From Sitta carolinensis (lineage: Eukaryota > Chordata > Aves > Passeriformes > Sittidae): DNA of 64,000 nt. Below, in pieces: positions 38,150 through 52,400 of the stretch (its first letter is position 1; each line of letters begins with the position of its first letter). The notes under the pieces are model-generated. The model made no database searches. It was not told the DNA's origin and saw only the letters and a list, made by a program, of their open reading frames with translations. Made by a program: the position numbers and the translations under genes. Location of the stretch: the NCBI GenBank assembly GCA_032173965.1, contig JAVUNC010000006.1, positions 32,707,870-32,771,869 on the forward strand, given 5' to 3'.

Positions 38150-39990
38150 TATGAAAATGCATTACATGATTTATTTCCACTTGTACCAGCTCATATATGG
38201 TTCTTTGTCAGTAAAAGGGTTTTTTTACATCATCATCAAAAACTATTGGTATTGACCATGACACTTGCTGAAGAGGAAGGAAGAAATTGTTTTAAATTCA
38301 GCTAGAAAAGAATGCCTTTTTTACCTGACTGAAAGACAAAGAAAGATCTAAGCTTTGCCACCATTTGAAAAGAAATGTTTATATTACAATGGAAGACTCC
38401 TGATTAATATGATGTAGTCAGCAAGTGAAATTATGAACATTCTTGCAAACAAAGCAGAAGTGGTTGCAGTTTACCATAAGTAAATCCAAGATGGTAACAG
38501 TTGGATCAACATTACAGGGCCACAGAAACCTGAAGCTTCTAACGGAGATAACACTGGGAATGTGAAAACTTTTTATCATTCTTAGTATCAACCTAGCAGC
38601 AAATCTTCCTGAGTTTCTTGAAGCTTAAAAGAGAGCAGGAGGACCAAATCTGTCTTGAAGATGTTCACCATGTGTTACCAATTTGACAGATTTAGATGGA
38701 GTTACTGTCTTCTCACACATGTATCCATCAGTGGTGAGAAGGAGGTTGTAGCTGAATTGGAAGGTGAGGTATTTGGATGGCAATTACACAAGCATACTGT
38801 CAGTTGAGATTTATGGAAAACCTATAAGGAGACTGGAAAATTAGAGATCTTTCAAATGATTTTGTCCTTTTACAGCCAAAAATGTAAGCAAGGAGCATGC
38901 AATAAGCATGTCATCTGACCCAGGTTGGGGTGACAGGCACCTAGGTAGAACTAGGGCAGCTTGAAGGCTGGCTGGGAACCACCTTCAATGGACTCACTTT
39001 GGCAACTGGTATCAGGAGTACAATTGGCCCTGTTTTCCCTATAGTTGTGGGGTTTGGGAAGAGATGAAATGGTGTCATGTCATTGGCAACGATGCTGGGA
39101 GCAGTCAAATGGCTTGGGAATCGAACACAACCTCAGCAAGGTCATGTGTGCCCTCTGTGAAATTAAGAGCACGATTTTATTGGTGTGATGCAAAGCATTT
39201 TCTCCCCTACTGCAGTCTACAGGAAAGCCCCCTTTCTGCTCTGTGTTCTTAGTAAATACCCTCTGTTAACACAATACTTGATGGTTTTTTGACTAAATAC
39301 AGACTCAGTATAGAAGAATATATCAACAACTCATAGCATCGAAGGCAGGACTCACAGTGACAGAAATGCATGGACTTTTCTGGCACATTCCTGCATACTC
39401 CTCCATCTGTTTGGATGGCTTTATGGCCCAACACCCACCCAGGAGTAACTAACAAGCTCCCTTACCTGAGTGTAGGTTTTTCATTTCCCTTAAATACTGT
39501 CGCAGGGTACAGTCTCAGCTGGGTCAGTCTCAGCTGTTATCATCCCTACTGTTAACTGCTGTTAAGCAACGGGCATTCAGTAAAGCAACAGTAAAACTTC
39601 TAGGGGTAGAGTGCTCAAAGAGGTGAGATCCTTAGTTATGTATTGAATTCCATAGAGTTGCAGTTGAAAAGTGGAAATAATTGACTTTAGTAGGGTGATT
39701 CTCAGTTTACATCAAGAAGTGTGAAAGAAACAGCGGCCACAAATTAATCAAATATTGCTTGCTCCCTTGTAAACCACTTTGCAGTGGATGAAGACCTAAA
39801 CATAGAAATACAGTGCAGTTGTAGGAAAGCTGTCCCCATGTGGTTCTGGGAGAGATTTGAAGATGAAGCAAATTTCTCACATAATTTAAATCAGTTTTTG
39901 CAGGCTGTTAATCCTTATTTTTGGAAGGAGATTCCTTCCTTTCCTACCCTTAGTACCTTGGTGCCCTCACAGATGTGCCCCCTTCACAAG
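38150..39990. other. Intergenic DNA, nothing recognised
   Basis: AT-rich sequence with no serpin exon or known repeat. A short near-repeat of 'cagtctcagctg' occurs at 39509-39535. Confidence 0.45.
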
Positions 39991-39999
39991 CAGGATGCT

Positions 40000-40800
40000 A
40001 GAGTTCTGTTTTCCCGGGGTATTCCAGGGAGAAGAGCGCACAGGGCAGTAGGAGGGAGGCGCAGGAGCAGCAGTGCTGCTGCCAAGGGCTAGCACTTCGC
40101 AGTTTGCGCTCCTCCTCTCACTGCATCGCTTGTACGATCGCTCCGTGTTTGTAAAATGTGCTGGGGAGGTTGCAGGGACGGTGAGTGCTGCCAGCCATGG
40201 AGGACGGGGTGCTGGTGAGGAGGGGTGTCTGCCGTTCCCACGGGGATTTCCTGTCAGTCAGGATTCGGGAGCCGTTTGCTAGACTGGCTTCATCAGGCAA
40301 TAGCTCCTGCCGTACTGACATCACGCTGTGATTTTCCACTGCAGGATTTGCCAGAGACGGTGTTAAGAAGAGGCAGGCACCACAGTTAGCACAAAAGAGC
40401 AGCAGACAGCTTGCTCCCTGCCTACATCCACGCTGCGCTGCGCTGTTTGTTGCGTGGCCCGTTCTCATCTCTCCCCCCATCCACCAAGTCCTACTCTCTT
40501 AATCCTGCTCTCGTCGCTGTAGGCAACAAAACAGGTTTTGCTGATTACACTCACTGTTCTCATTTCCTCTCCGGACCAGCTCTTTTTCACAGCCTCCCAC
40601 TCTCCCTCCTGCAGACGAACATTTGTCCCTCCCACTCGCCGGCACCGTTTGTTCGCGCAGGAGGGGAAGGCTGCGGCGCGGCTGCGGCGCCGGCTCCGCC
40701 AGCAGGCCCTCCTCGCTCCTTCCCAGAAAATGGGGGGCAGGCATAAACAGGCTCCTTGCCTTCCACAAAACATCTCGAGGAGGTGCCCTGCCTTCCACAA
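40000..40800. promoter_or_regulatory. Isolated CpG-rich island
   Basis: About forty CpG dinucleotides by hand count in some 780 bases, densest at 40,640-40,710 (GCGGCGC-type runs), in a neighbourhood where CpG is very rare. A consensus donor GTGAGT at 40181 follows a CpG-rich stretch and could end a first exon on the + strand. No coding frame in it resembles a known protein. It may be a promoter of an unannotated or noncoding transcript, a distant first exon of SERPINA10, or a GC-rich repeat. Confidence 0.5.
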
Positions 40801-40852
40801 AACAGCAGGGAGGAAGGCTGGGCAGAAAGGCAGGGCTTCAGGTCACTAGGCT

Positions 40853-40923
40853 ATTGGCAATGTGGGAATATAAATGAGCCAGAAACACATGTCAGGGACA
40901 ATTAATGACCAGGTTCATTAACC
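40853..40923 (+). promoter_or_regulatory. Candidate core promoter (CCAAT and TATA) beside the CpG island
   Basis: An inverted CCAAT box (ATTGG, 40853-40857) is followed by TATAAA (40869-40874) and, 38 bases later, by the near-palindrome GGTTCATTAACC (40912-40923), which resembles half of an HNF1 site. Spacing CCAAT to TATA is shorter than usual. No downstream exon was identified. Inference from motifs only. Confidence 0.25.
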
Positions 40924-40999
40924 GTTGAAACAGCTGACACAGCTACAGTGTAAGGATGGAACTCACAGCCGTGCTTGTGGTGATCCCAGGTTTGGGTGA

Positions 41000-42640
41000 T
41001 CAGGTTGTCCCTTGGCCAGGTGCCAGTCCCGTTTCACTGACTGAAATGGCACATTTCTGATTGTCAATGGCACATCACTGACTGATGGCACAGCAACGCC
41101 ATCGGCAACAGCCTCCAAGTGCTCCAAACACCCCATCCCGAGGGCTCACACACTGTAGAAGCAGGCGTTTAGGGTTTTGCTCTTCTCTCACCATCACTAA
41201 GATTGTACCTGGAGGAAGGGAACCAGAAGTCCCCTCACTTCCCACCCCACACCCTTCAGCCTCCCTGCAAAGAGGAGTCAAGGGGAAAAACTCCCTAATA
41301 CTCTTCAAGCAGGTGTCATCTGATGGCTCTTGCTCAGCAGGAGGAAAGACACAGATCAGTAAAACCTCTAACTTTGCAGTGGTCTGCTTTTTGTTAAACT
41401 AACCGCACAGGCCTTGGTTCCGTGCATTTGCCGCGCTTTGCTTGGACCTGCCCAGGCCTGCCTTGGGTTTTGTTTTAGCTACTTTGCTTGTAACAGTAAC
41501 GATCTAACAATTGTATGCTAGGTAATCCTAGTTTGTTTAAATTTTTCCTTAGCTTTGTATGATTGTATACAGATAATTATGTAACCAGGAGATGTTAAGA
41601 ACAAGGAATTCTGCACAGAATGAAGTGTCTGTAGCCCTGGAATGAAAAATGAAGGCATACAGACAACGGTAGGATGATAGCAGGAGACTGGAGAGTACAA
41701 GCAGAGGGTGATACTGGACACCTCAGAGCTAAAATCATCTAGCCAGTGCTCAGTCAGGTCATCAGAGCTTTACAGACCTGGGAGCTGGGTGAAAACAGTT
41801 TGGGGCATAGCTAGTAACTACTAGAACAGAGATGGAGTACACAGTGTATGTGAAACACAGCACAGGTGCTGTGTCCAAGTGTACTGTGGACCTGTGAAAC
41901 ACTGAAGAAAATCAAGGAGAAGAACAGGTGAGCAAATGTGTAACAGCGATCACAAGCAGACCTCAGAGGACAGAGTTTACATCTGCCCCTTGTACTCCTC
42001 CTGGCGAGAATGTGGCCATACCTTTCCTTAGGTTGATGGTAGATGAAGAACTGATGTTTTGGAAAGAACACAACCCCCCCAAAACACCCCTTTGTAGTCA
42101 GTCGATGAGCTCTGCCAAGGGCTTCAAACGCTGTGGAACAATGTTAGATAAAAGGCAAAAGTTGGTGTAATGGGGGAAGAGGAATCAGAGGAATCAGAGC
42201 CAGCACTGGGTGGCAGTCCTGATTCTGCCCCAAAGACCCTTCCCTGGCCTGCCCTCCCACCAAGCCTGATGCTGCGTATTGGGCTGCAGGACATTCAGCT
42301 CTTCCCCCACAACTAGGAAGCAAGACCATGAGGAGAGCTGGCAAAGGGCCACATCACAGAGGGGTGAGGGGACACCCCCAGGCAGGAGGCTGTGACCCAC
42401 CCACAGTCCAAGGACCTTCTTGGGTCACCACTCTGGGGCTAACAGGCACAGAGCTCTGTTGAGGGGATCTGTCCCACAGACAGAATTTCACACTGCTTTC
42501 TTTATTAGTTCAGAAACTGAAGAAAGCAGTACAACAGGCATCAGTAGGACTCCTTTTTCTGTGCCTCCTTATCTTATCTATTATGCTGATACTCTGTTAT
42601 TCAGTCACTAGTTGTTTAGCAACTTGACCAAAAGCACCTT
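41000..42640. other. Intergenic DNA downstream of the CpG island
   Basis: Mixed-composition sequence without a recognised gene. Open frames over GC-richer parts (41,085-41,402 and 42,144-42,400) look accidental. An LTR-type repeat is possible here but no family could be named. Confidence 0.4.
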
Positions 42641-42672
42641 CCCCCCCCCCACCCCCCCCCCCCCCCCCCCCC
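42641..42672. repeat. Poly-C tract
   Basis: Thirty-two bases of C interrupted by a single A at 42651. Its true length is uncertain in most sequencing data. Confidence 0.9.
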
Positions 42673-43435
42673 GGATAGCTACAAGAAGTAAGATGTCATC
42701 ATTTATTCTCTTATCTTCAGCAGCTGAGCCAGTCAGCTACAAATTAGTGGAAGGCATCAGCATGCCTCTACTCATTGACAAAGGAGAACAGCTCATTGAG
42801 AAGAGATGAAATCGCAGCTAAAAACTCTAGTAGGTTGCTTTCTTCATGGTTATGGAAAAACTATTTTAAAACAAATCTTCACAGCTGTAAATGACTGTCA
42901 GTCCTGTGACAAAAACACAGAAGCTGCTGTGGCAAAACCTCTGTGTGCTCATTCACATGTGTCAGAGCTCCCAGCCTCTGACCAGAACTGATGCTGAAAC
43001 ATCCAGTGTTGCTGGTGCTGGGGCACTGAAAACAGCAGGCATTTTTAAGGACACTTTGTTGCAGGCCACATGTGAATGTGGTTGTGCAGGTTATTGGTTG
43101 TAGGAGACAAACATGAGAATCTGGTTTTGTTTGTCATCGCTCCCTAGTCTATCTGGGTATAATTTGAAGCACTTATATTACAGCTTGATCTAGTTCTATC
43201 CATTATTTTATATCCCTGGTTTGGCTATGTTAATTTACACAGAGAAGCTATTTGCCTGGTAAATGGTGCAGCTGAGAGATTATCAGACTGCCTGCTGTGT
43301 TGAAATAGCTGGCTTCAAAGCACGGGAAATATCTGTTTAATCAATTTAACATGTTTGGCCACAGGTAAAAGTCTAGCATGACTTAATAATTGTGTAACAT
43401 TTAAAACTTTAACAAAAGCTTGGGGTATTTTTATT

Positions 43436-43489
43436 ATTTTATTTTATTTTATTTTATTTTATTTTATTTTATTTTATTTTATTTTATTT
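43436..43489. repeat. (ATTTT)n microsatellite
   Basis: About eleven uninterrupted ATTTT units, 54 bases. Confidence 0.95.
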
Positions 43490-46400
43490 CTTGGGGGATT
43501 TAATTTTTCATCTTCTTAAAATATATCCTGAGCTCTTATACAGTCATAAGGAAAAGACACACTACTGGAGTGGATCTGCAGTGGAAATGAGCTCAGCGTG
43601 TCATGCTGGCCAGTGAGGGTGATGCCATCCCATGGAGCCCAGCAGCATCAGCCAAGAAAACCTGTCCAACTCAGCAGTCTTCCCAAACAGGCAGATTTTC
43701 TTTGTGTGTGCATGTTTCTTTGTCAAGTTTGCATCCTTTGGTCACAGAAGAAAAACTTCCTAATGATTCCATACTTTAGTAAAATATAAACGCAAAGTTC
43801 AAGGGTGTGTTTAAACTGGTGGCTGCAGAAAAGCTCAGCCTCTTTGGTTAGCACAGGAGGTCATGTCGCACTGCTTCTGCAGAATTGGAAGTGCTTGGGC
43901 TCAGCCTGGCCATGGGTGAGGCCACTTGAGTATCCCTACAGGAGGGCCTGATGATAAACAGGAGCTCAGGTGAAAGGAGCCTTGGGTTTGTAGAGCTCAG
44001 CTTCACTGCCCGGCAGAGAGCCATTGACCATGATACAGAATCCCAGTGTCATCTGTCAGGTGTCCCTGAGTATGCTGTCCTTCCTTGGGTAGCACAGTTG
44101 GGGCATGAGGGAAAGGAAAGATTTCCATGAAACTGGAAGTCTGAAGTCAGACTTCAGCTTTTTTTTGCTGCCATATTTGTAGGCATGATCTCCCCTGCAG
44201 AAAAACATCAATTTCAAAATGCCCTTTAATGTGACACAAGCAAACCCCACAGTTTTTAGGATATGACAGCTGAGATCATCTTATCACTGCAGAATCAAGA
44301 ACAGACACTTGAAGACAGCCAGTGCATTTTGTTTCAGCTTAGTTCTGCCTACCATATTAATCATATTGTAACCGATGCAGGTCACGTTTACCAACAAAGG
44401 GCATATCTCCACAGCTCCTGAAGTGCATCAAGAAGAGATGAGTGTCACACATCTTGCAGTTGGGGAAGTGAAAAAAACACACATCAAGATGGCACAAAAT
44501 ATGGACATTTTTGAGATCACTGAGAGACTGTGATGACAGCACTTCATAATACAGATTTCTCCCCAGCTCAAATGCATCACTGTTGAGATGAAAAGAGCAA
44601 CAGTGGGGTTTAGGACTCTGCTCCCTCCTGGTGATTTCCCCACACCAATGGGAAGTGCTGGGCTGCTTGACATGCCAGCAGGGCTCCCTAGGTGGGCTGT
44701 GCTCTAGCAAGGCATGTTGTCTTCTCAGATTCCTTCCCAAGATCTGCTCTCAGGGTGACTACAATTTGCCACCATTCCTAAGCAAACCCTGGCTAATGGA
44801 CAAAAAGACAGAGCCCAGATCTTCCCAGCTCTGCATCTGTTTACTTAAATCCTGGCACTCAGGCTCAGTGTCCTATTTCTTTCCTGCAGATGCACCCACA
44901 CACAGATACACTTGCGCACAATGACCTTTACTGTATGGTTTGAGGATATCAAAGTGTTAACCACTGCTAGTATAATTAAACTAAATTACTCTAAAGGAGA
45001 TGGTGGCAAAGGCACTCTCAGTGCACAGAGGAGGGTCTAAGAGAAAATGCTTTGCTAGCTTATACCTTTGTTTTCTGCTCTCTCAGGGCAAATTTAAGAT
45101 AACGCTCATGTTTGCTTTGCAGTGAGCATGCTGACTTTGCATTGTTCTTCCACTCTGACTCCCTATTGCTTGATTTTAAACTGGGAGATAAAACTCCAGG
45201 CAAAGATTCCATTGCACAGCTCATTTTTTTTTTTTTTTCCAGCAGAACTGAAAAAACATGAGGCATTTGCATTTGATGTGGGCTTAGGACAAAATTTCTA
45301 GCCTGGCTTCAACTTTTGCTTTTGCAACCTCATCCGTTAGAGCTTGTTTGCTTGCAGGCTTTCAGTGTCATGCTGTGGACTGGCCTCAGCTGCTGAATCT
45401 ATCACATCTACTTGAACTAGACACGCTGTTACCAACAAAAACTGCAGCATGTGCATAATTAATTACTGAAATCGTCCTTGCCTGTACAAGGGTAGTTAAA
45501 CCCAGTGCCTGCTTAGTGGAGTAATGGAGTTATGTCATTATACCACTGTCTCAAACAGAGACTGTTTATGCCACTTCCTCTGAGCAGCAGGAGCTGTACT
45601 GCTACAAGCACAGCTGTATTGGTGTAATTGCTCCTACAGGGAGTCTCCCACTGGCTCAGCTCTCAGAGAGAACTCAAAACACCACGGCAGGTCTGGGCAT
45701 GCCAAGAGTAAGAGCTGCTGTGTAAATCAGCTAAGAATGGGAGTTGCACAGCCTCAGAGGGACAACAGACCTAATCCTGTGGTGCTAGTGGAAGTTGTGA
45801 GTTTTGCAAGGCTTCATATGTTGAATTTTTGAATTTTGGTTAAAAAGGCAGAAAGAGTTAAATCAATTTCCCAAAATTATATTCAGTGATGTGCTGAATT
45901 ATTCCATCTTCCATAACACAAGATGCATACAAAACAAGGATCTGCTATGATCTAAAGGATTGGTTTAAAATAATGTAGTTCTAGATTGAAAATTTTCTGT
46001 ACAGAAACTTTTGTTCTGACATAAGAAATCTTTTTTTTTATTTGTCATCTGCTGAAGAGTTTAAGAGTTTAAGCTCACCTAAGATGTCACTCATGCTAGA
46101 ACAAAAAGTTACACAAGGATTTAGGATACTAACACTTCCCCATCACAGTGCCACTGCATTATTTCCTCAGGTAGACAGCCCTATGTCAGTTAAAATTTAC
46201 TGATATAACAATAAAACATCCACACAGAAAGCACTGGTATTTTTCCTCCCCTTACTATTGGAACTGTCTGTATCTTATATGTTTCTTTTTCATTTGAAGA
46301 ACATCTGTTCTCTATTTCTGATGGGTTTTTTTGTGCTCCTGATCTGCTGCAGCCCATCGTGTTACACATTACCTGGGAGGAGCAATTTGGTCTGGTACAC

Positions 46401-49400
46401 AACAGCAAAAGGCTGAGCATCTCAGCAAATTGTCACACGTGATCCACATTACTAGTGCACATGTCTAAGAAGGAGTTGAGACAGAATGTCTACAGATGTT
46501 TGTCAGACTAACCTATATGGAATACAGGCAGGGTCGATTATCATTAGGTCTGACCTCCCACAAGCATCAAAGTAGGTGCAATGACTATATTCTTCCTTTA
46601 GAATGGGAACATCTTTGTGTCCAAGCTTAGATCTTCCCCTGTCTGCTATGGCTACGTTGTGCCTAAGCTGTAGATAAAGCTGTAGATAACTACAGTCAAG
46701 CAGAAGATACATGTTTGGGTGGCAAGTGTACGAACCATGATGTTAAAGTCTGTTCTCTTACAGTCTCTTGATGGAGTCCTCAATTCTTTGCTATTCCTGC
46801 ACTGTGTATTCAAAAGAGCACTTGTTTGCTTTTTGGTCAGAGAGAGCAAAGTCTTGTTAAATATAGCCACTTGCTCAATAAAATGTAGCTGAAATATCAT
46901 ATTCACCCTACGCTTATCTTCTACTGAACAGAAATGTTGGCTGACAAGAAGTCTGACCACAGGACTGGCTGTCCTTTAGAAAGACAGTGAGTGGAACTTG
47001 AAGACACCACTCCTCACTGAAGAAGAATGGGTGGTGGCTTGTAATTTAAACCTCCTGTCAATGCAAATGCTTCCATGCTCATTACAATGCCAAAAAGAAA
47101 AATGAATACCTCCATCAAAAGCAAATTATATGATGCAGAAATCTTGCATTCATTCTATAATCACATGCTGACCAAGGTTACTATCATTTACTATAGAGTG
47201 ACTTCAGTGGAATCCAAAAATTGTTTCATTATATAGGGAGCAAAATAGGTGCTTTCAATCAAAAATGCCTAAGAAGGAACAAGTAAAGATGCTAGATGAG
47301 GCCTTTTGTGAGGTAAGAAGGATGTCTTGGATGTGTTCAGTCACTTATTCTGATCTGGCCACAGCCCCAGGAAGTGTCTGAAGTAAGAATGCTCCTACAC
47401 TGGAGATACCACTCTCTTTAAAGGAATATATAATACAGTGTATTATAGGCTTTTAAATGCTTCAGTTTGGCACAAAATCCTGACTGTAGGAGGCTAGGAA
47501 TCTCTCCAAGAAAAGGCATAGAGAACAGTGCTGATATTGTAGTTATGACTGTAGCACAGAAAAGCAAGACTAACCTGCAGTTGAATTGCTACCAGGGTCC
47601 TGACAGTGAAGGTGCTCTGAGCTGACCCATGGTCTACATGGTGTGGGAACACAACCTTCTACTCCAAGTGACCCAGGGAGTTCACTGACAGACTGCATTA
47701 TCCATGCCAACCATGTGGGAACATGCTGTTACTAGCTAAGGAACAGACCTCGAATGGCCAGTTATGCTTCATGGATTGATGGAATCTTTTTTGTTTTGAG
47801 TGACTACTCAAAGGTTACTTTTTCTGAGCTCTGCTCGTTAGAGTCTCAGCTTTCTACAGACTTGACTGTCATCCTTCTCCCCTCATTCCAGCTGTCCTAT
47901 CACCCTATAGGAATGGGTGATACAGGAATAGGATACTTACATAAAAACTGTTAATCATGAACATATCTCACTACTCTTTATTATCCCGGAAGTAAATATT
48001 AAGATTTTATCTACCTCTGACACATTGATGGAATTAATTTACCATCATAAAAGTAAGTATCTGAAAGCAAATGTATTTGCAGTGTTTTGGTACATACAAA
48101 GAGTTATCTGGCCTGCAGATTCAGTGAAACCTGGTTTCCATAACTTCTCTGGTGTGTATTTTCTGGTGTCTGGCAAACATGAGCTCACCGCTTCCTCCCA
48201 CAGTACAGGCTGTAAAAGTGTCTGCCCTGGATCAGGTCATTCAGCTTCATGGATTTAGTATGTTTCAGACCTTTATCATTTTGTCACAATGGAGGCAAAA
48301 AAAGAATACTTTCAAAATATATAAATTGCAACTGAGAGAAGGCAAGAGAGAGAGGGAGAATGAGATTAAGAAAATATAACCTAAATTTCAAAAAGCCCAA
48401 GCTGAAAATTTACTGACTCAAAGTTCAGAGTTGGATGGCATTTTCACCATAAAATATCAGGAACTGGGAAGAGCAGTTCTGTACTGTCCTAAAAGAAACC
48501 TCTCAAAACAGCTTTAAACTTAGCACCTGGTTTCTATCAGGACTGAAAGCAGTTCATGCATTTGCTCCATTTGCCAATTTTTTTCCAATACAAATTATAT
48601 TCTCACTTGCAATGTATGTGCATCCTTAAGAAGTTCCATTTCCAAGATGAGTAAGGTTGCTAAGTGACATTAGCGCCTAAATCAAGGAAGTGAAAAATTA
48701 ACACCTCACATCTGGCACTGCCCACATATTAAATGCAATATTCTTATGAAACTTAAAGAAAGCCATATTTGAGTACCTATGCAGTTCATAGACAGAGATT
48801 GCTGTCCACTTAATTATTTCACTGTCTAAAAAATTTTCCTTATGAGAAAGAAACAATGGAAATGTAGATACTGTAGATACTGTCTTCAAAACATATATAC
48901 ATAGATCACAACACAGATACTGTCTTTAGAAATCTCAGGAAGGGCCTGGTCACAGACCAGCATGTAGAAATGAGTAAAACCAGAGAGGCATGGACATGTC
49001 TCATGGAAGAACAGGTCGTGTAAAATGCTGAAGAAGCTTAAACAAAGACACCAAGTCCCGTATGAAAACTAATTCCTGCTTAAATACTCCATGAGAGCAC
49101 AGCCAGGTGGATACAAACTTTCTTGAGGAAGAAGTGTTGGTTTTGAATATCCAATCCATGCATCCTCCAACAGGAAGAGCACGCTCAGTGCCAGGCCTGC
49201 AGCAGGTTACTGCACTAATATTTCTGTTCAAATGGAAAAACCGCTAAGAAGCACAAGTACCCAAGCCCACAATGCAAGTCACTCTGGACAATGCAGGTAG
49301 CATTAACTCGCACTCATTTGGTACTTAGTAACCCTCAGCACATTTCACAAGTGCCAGAGGGCACCTTTTGCACTGCTACAGAGGCCAAAGTGCAGAGATT

Positions 49401-52400
49401 TCTTTATTACATCAGGTAATTGCTTCAGGCTAGACAGTCAAACACTGCAATTGTTAGATTGATTATCACAGCAGTAAGGAGATGTATGTGCAATGCATGT
49501 AAATATGGAATTTGGATGAGAAATAGTAGACAAAGAGATCATATTTCGAGTTCAGGTCATCAGAAGTTATTGACTGTAAAATTTTCTGCCATTCTGAAGG
49601 TGCAACAGAAAGGTTTTTTCCCCTTTGGACATACCAATCTCTTACACACTTTTAATTCCTGCCTTTGAGTTGAAATTTTTTCCAGAAATTTAAAATAGAA
49701 ATGCACTTGCATTTCGCATGTACTGGAGAAACTTTGAGATGCCCTCCCTGGAGAACAGAAATATCTATCAGTGCCATTTTTTTAAGTTTGTGTCTCCTGC
49801 CTGCTCAAGTCCTGTCTCATGACACAAACTTAGTAAGGCACAGAGAAGGGAGCTGTCCAAATGCACAAAATTATCCTTTTTCCCATCTGAGAACCAAAGG
49901 TTGTGATGACACCTGCTGGCTCCATGGGGACTCGGCAAACACCAGCCAGACCCCTCTAGAGCTCTTCAATACTTGCAGGTAGAAATGGAGAATAAATAAA
50001 TAATTGTGAATTAATATTTTTCATTGCTGCAAGTTGAAAACTCACAGGAAACAGGGCTAGGAACTTTAAAAGGTCATTTACTCCATCCCCTGGAAAAAAG
50101 CAGGGTTTGTGCTACTTCTACCATACATCATGGTTGATTGATTTACCTCTTACTGAAAACTGATAGTACTTCTCTGGACACAGTGAAACAGTGTTTCATC
50201 ATTTTTGCATTTCCTATGAAAGATTCCATGGCAAAATGTGTTATTAACAGACAATTATACTTTCATTTGTGTGTTTAAGAACAGTTAGACAGCACTTGAC
50301 TGTGAAGTTGAAAGCACAGGGGAGATTCTTCAGCCCTATTAATGAGCTACTACAGCTTTATTGCTTTATCCACCTTGTACAGTAGTACACCCATCCCATG
50401 CCAGGTGATCTGCAGGAATAGGTACCTTCCAGTGAGGCTTTTGGTCCAGGAATCCTGTCACATGAACAGTGGCATAGCTGTATAAAAGGGGTCAATCTTA
50501 TAAACAGTGCAGGCCTGGAGCCAAAGTTGCATCCCTATGATTTCAAATATATTGAGCATTCTGGGAGTGGGAGAAGCAGCAGCCACCTTGATGAATCAGC
50601 TCGTTGACAAACTGTGTTCAGGAGACTGTTTAAAGAGCTGTTTCATAACTGTTGGAGCACGTTAGTTTATGTGTTATGAGTAATTTCACAGTGAGACTTC
50701 AGAAAAACTGAAGATCCCTGCAAATCATCCCCTGCACTATTCCTGGTATTTTGTTTAGTCTCAGAAATGTAGAAGAGGTTAGACCACATTCAGCCTAAAT
50801 ATTTTCATGAACTGACACTTTTTGCTTTATCATCTGTCTCCAGTATGGTCAGTATTTCTGAGTGATTTCACCTCAGGACAGCTGAAAATACCATGTCTGC
50901 CCTTGAGAAACCAAATGGCTAGCCACTAGCTGGGGACAGAAATTGCAAGGCCTCCAGTGAAATGTATCTGTTTAGTTACTATCTTGTTTGAGCAAGGCAA
51001 GAAACTCAGTTCCAAAAAATCTCTCACTGGGAAGCTGGTACAGATACAATTAATTAAACAACCCATCTCCTTCCTGGAACCTGCTCTCAGTCGTGCAATA
51101 ATGCCCATCATATCTTATAGCCCACTTTGAATCTCAGCTGTGGTCGAGTTACAAACTGCTAAAATGGGTCATGGCATGTGGAACAGAGGCATTACTTAAG
51201 CAAGCACTATTGCTCTTCCAAGGAGATCATTACTGGGAGGAATCATGGCACAGAGAACCTAACCCGCAAAATCCCTGAATATTAGGATGACTAATCTCTT
51301 CATGGTCACAGAAGGTTTTCTAAAACTGACTGAGGAAATTAAGTAAGAAGAAAAGCAGCCACTGAAATAGAGGTGTTGCCAGCCCCACAAGAACTGCAAA
51401 AGGAAGAATTCTGCCTTATAACATAAACTCTCTGACTATTTGGAACAGGCAGCTGATTCTACCTTAGCAGTATATACCCCCAGGTACTCAAGAGTCACAG
51501 GGCTTTGTCAAACAGATTGGTAAGAACCTGGACTATATCGTCACTGCCAAGTTTTTCAGAGTTGCATATGCATCCAAATAACACTTGTCTATTAGAGAAC
51601 AGACGGTCTTTACCTCAACTGCTGCCCAGCCTCAGCACTGGCACAAGCTCCCAGCAGAGATGCAGCGGCAGAAGTGCACTCGTATTGGCCCTGCTTGCTC
51701 TGGTTTCAGAGGTGGTTTTGTCCTAAACTGTGGAAAAATGCAATTCCGACAGAGTCACACATCACAATCCTCTCCCAGTAAATCACTCTGTGAACATGTA
51801 TAGTTTGGCAGAGTGCTACCCATATGTCTTGTGGAGCTTAACTGCTCAGAAAGCTCTGTTGAATCCAAAGGGCAACTGACAATATAAATAGGAGTTGGTG
51901 GGAGGAAGGAATACGTTACTCACGATAGTGTATGGTGGATACGCTCAGCAGGTGTCACCTGGCATAAAAAACCAGCAAGGGCTTTGTGAGTAACTGGAGA
52001 GGAAGACAATGCTCTCATAGCTCTGTACGAGCCAATACAACCCATAAGAGCCTCCTTTTTCCTCTGGGTAAAACAAGATTAATATGGGCTTTGTGGTCCA
52101 GAAAATATTTAACCTAGAGATTCAAAGACTTTAAGATTTCTTCAAACCCCTCTTTTCAGTCTCATCTATAACGAATCTTAATCTTTTGACTATTAAACAT
52201 CGAGCTTCCAGCAGTGACCACAGGTGTCGGCGTCCTGGTGCAAGGAGGAAGAGGTTTATTTGCTACTGTCATTGCAATCAACTGGTGATTTTGATGAGCA
52301 AAAAGCCAGACTCTCTGCCCATCAGGTTTTCCTTGTATTTTCTTTTGGGCCACCACCACAGTACCACAGTATCCACAAGACACACAGAACTAAGATGTCG

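Noticed and set aside
39781..42640. Complete LTR retrotransposon
   Set aside because: No paired LTRs, primer-binding site or polymerase motifs could be found.
43436..43489. (ATTTT)n as a functional element
   Set aside because: An ordinary microsatellite, as is the (TA)15 at 54019-54048.
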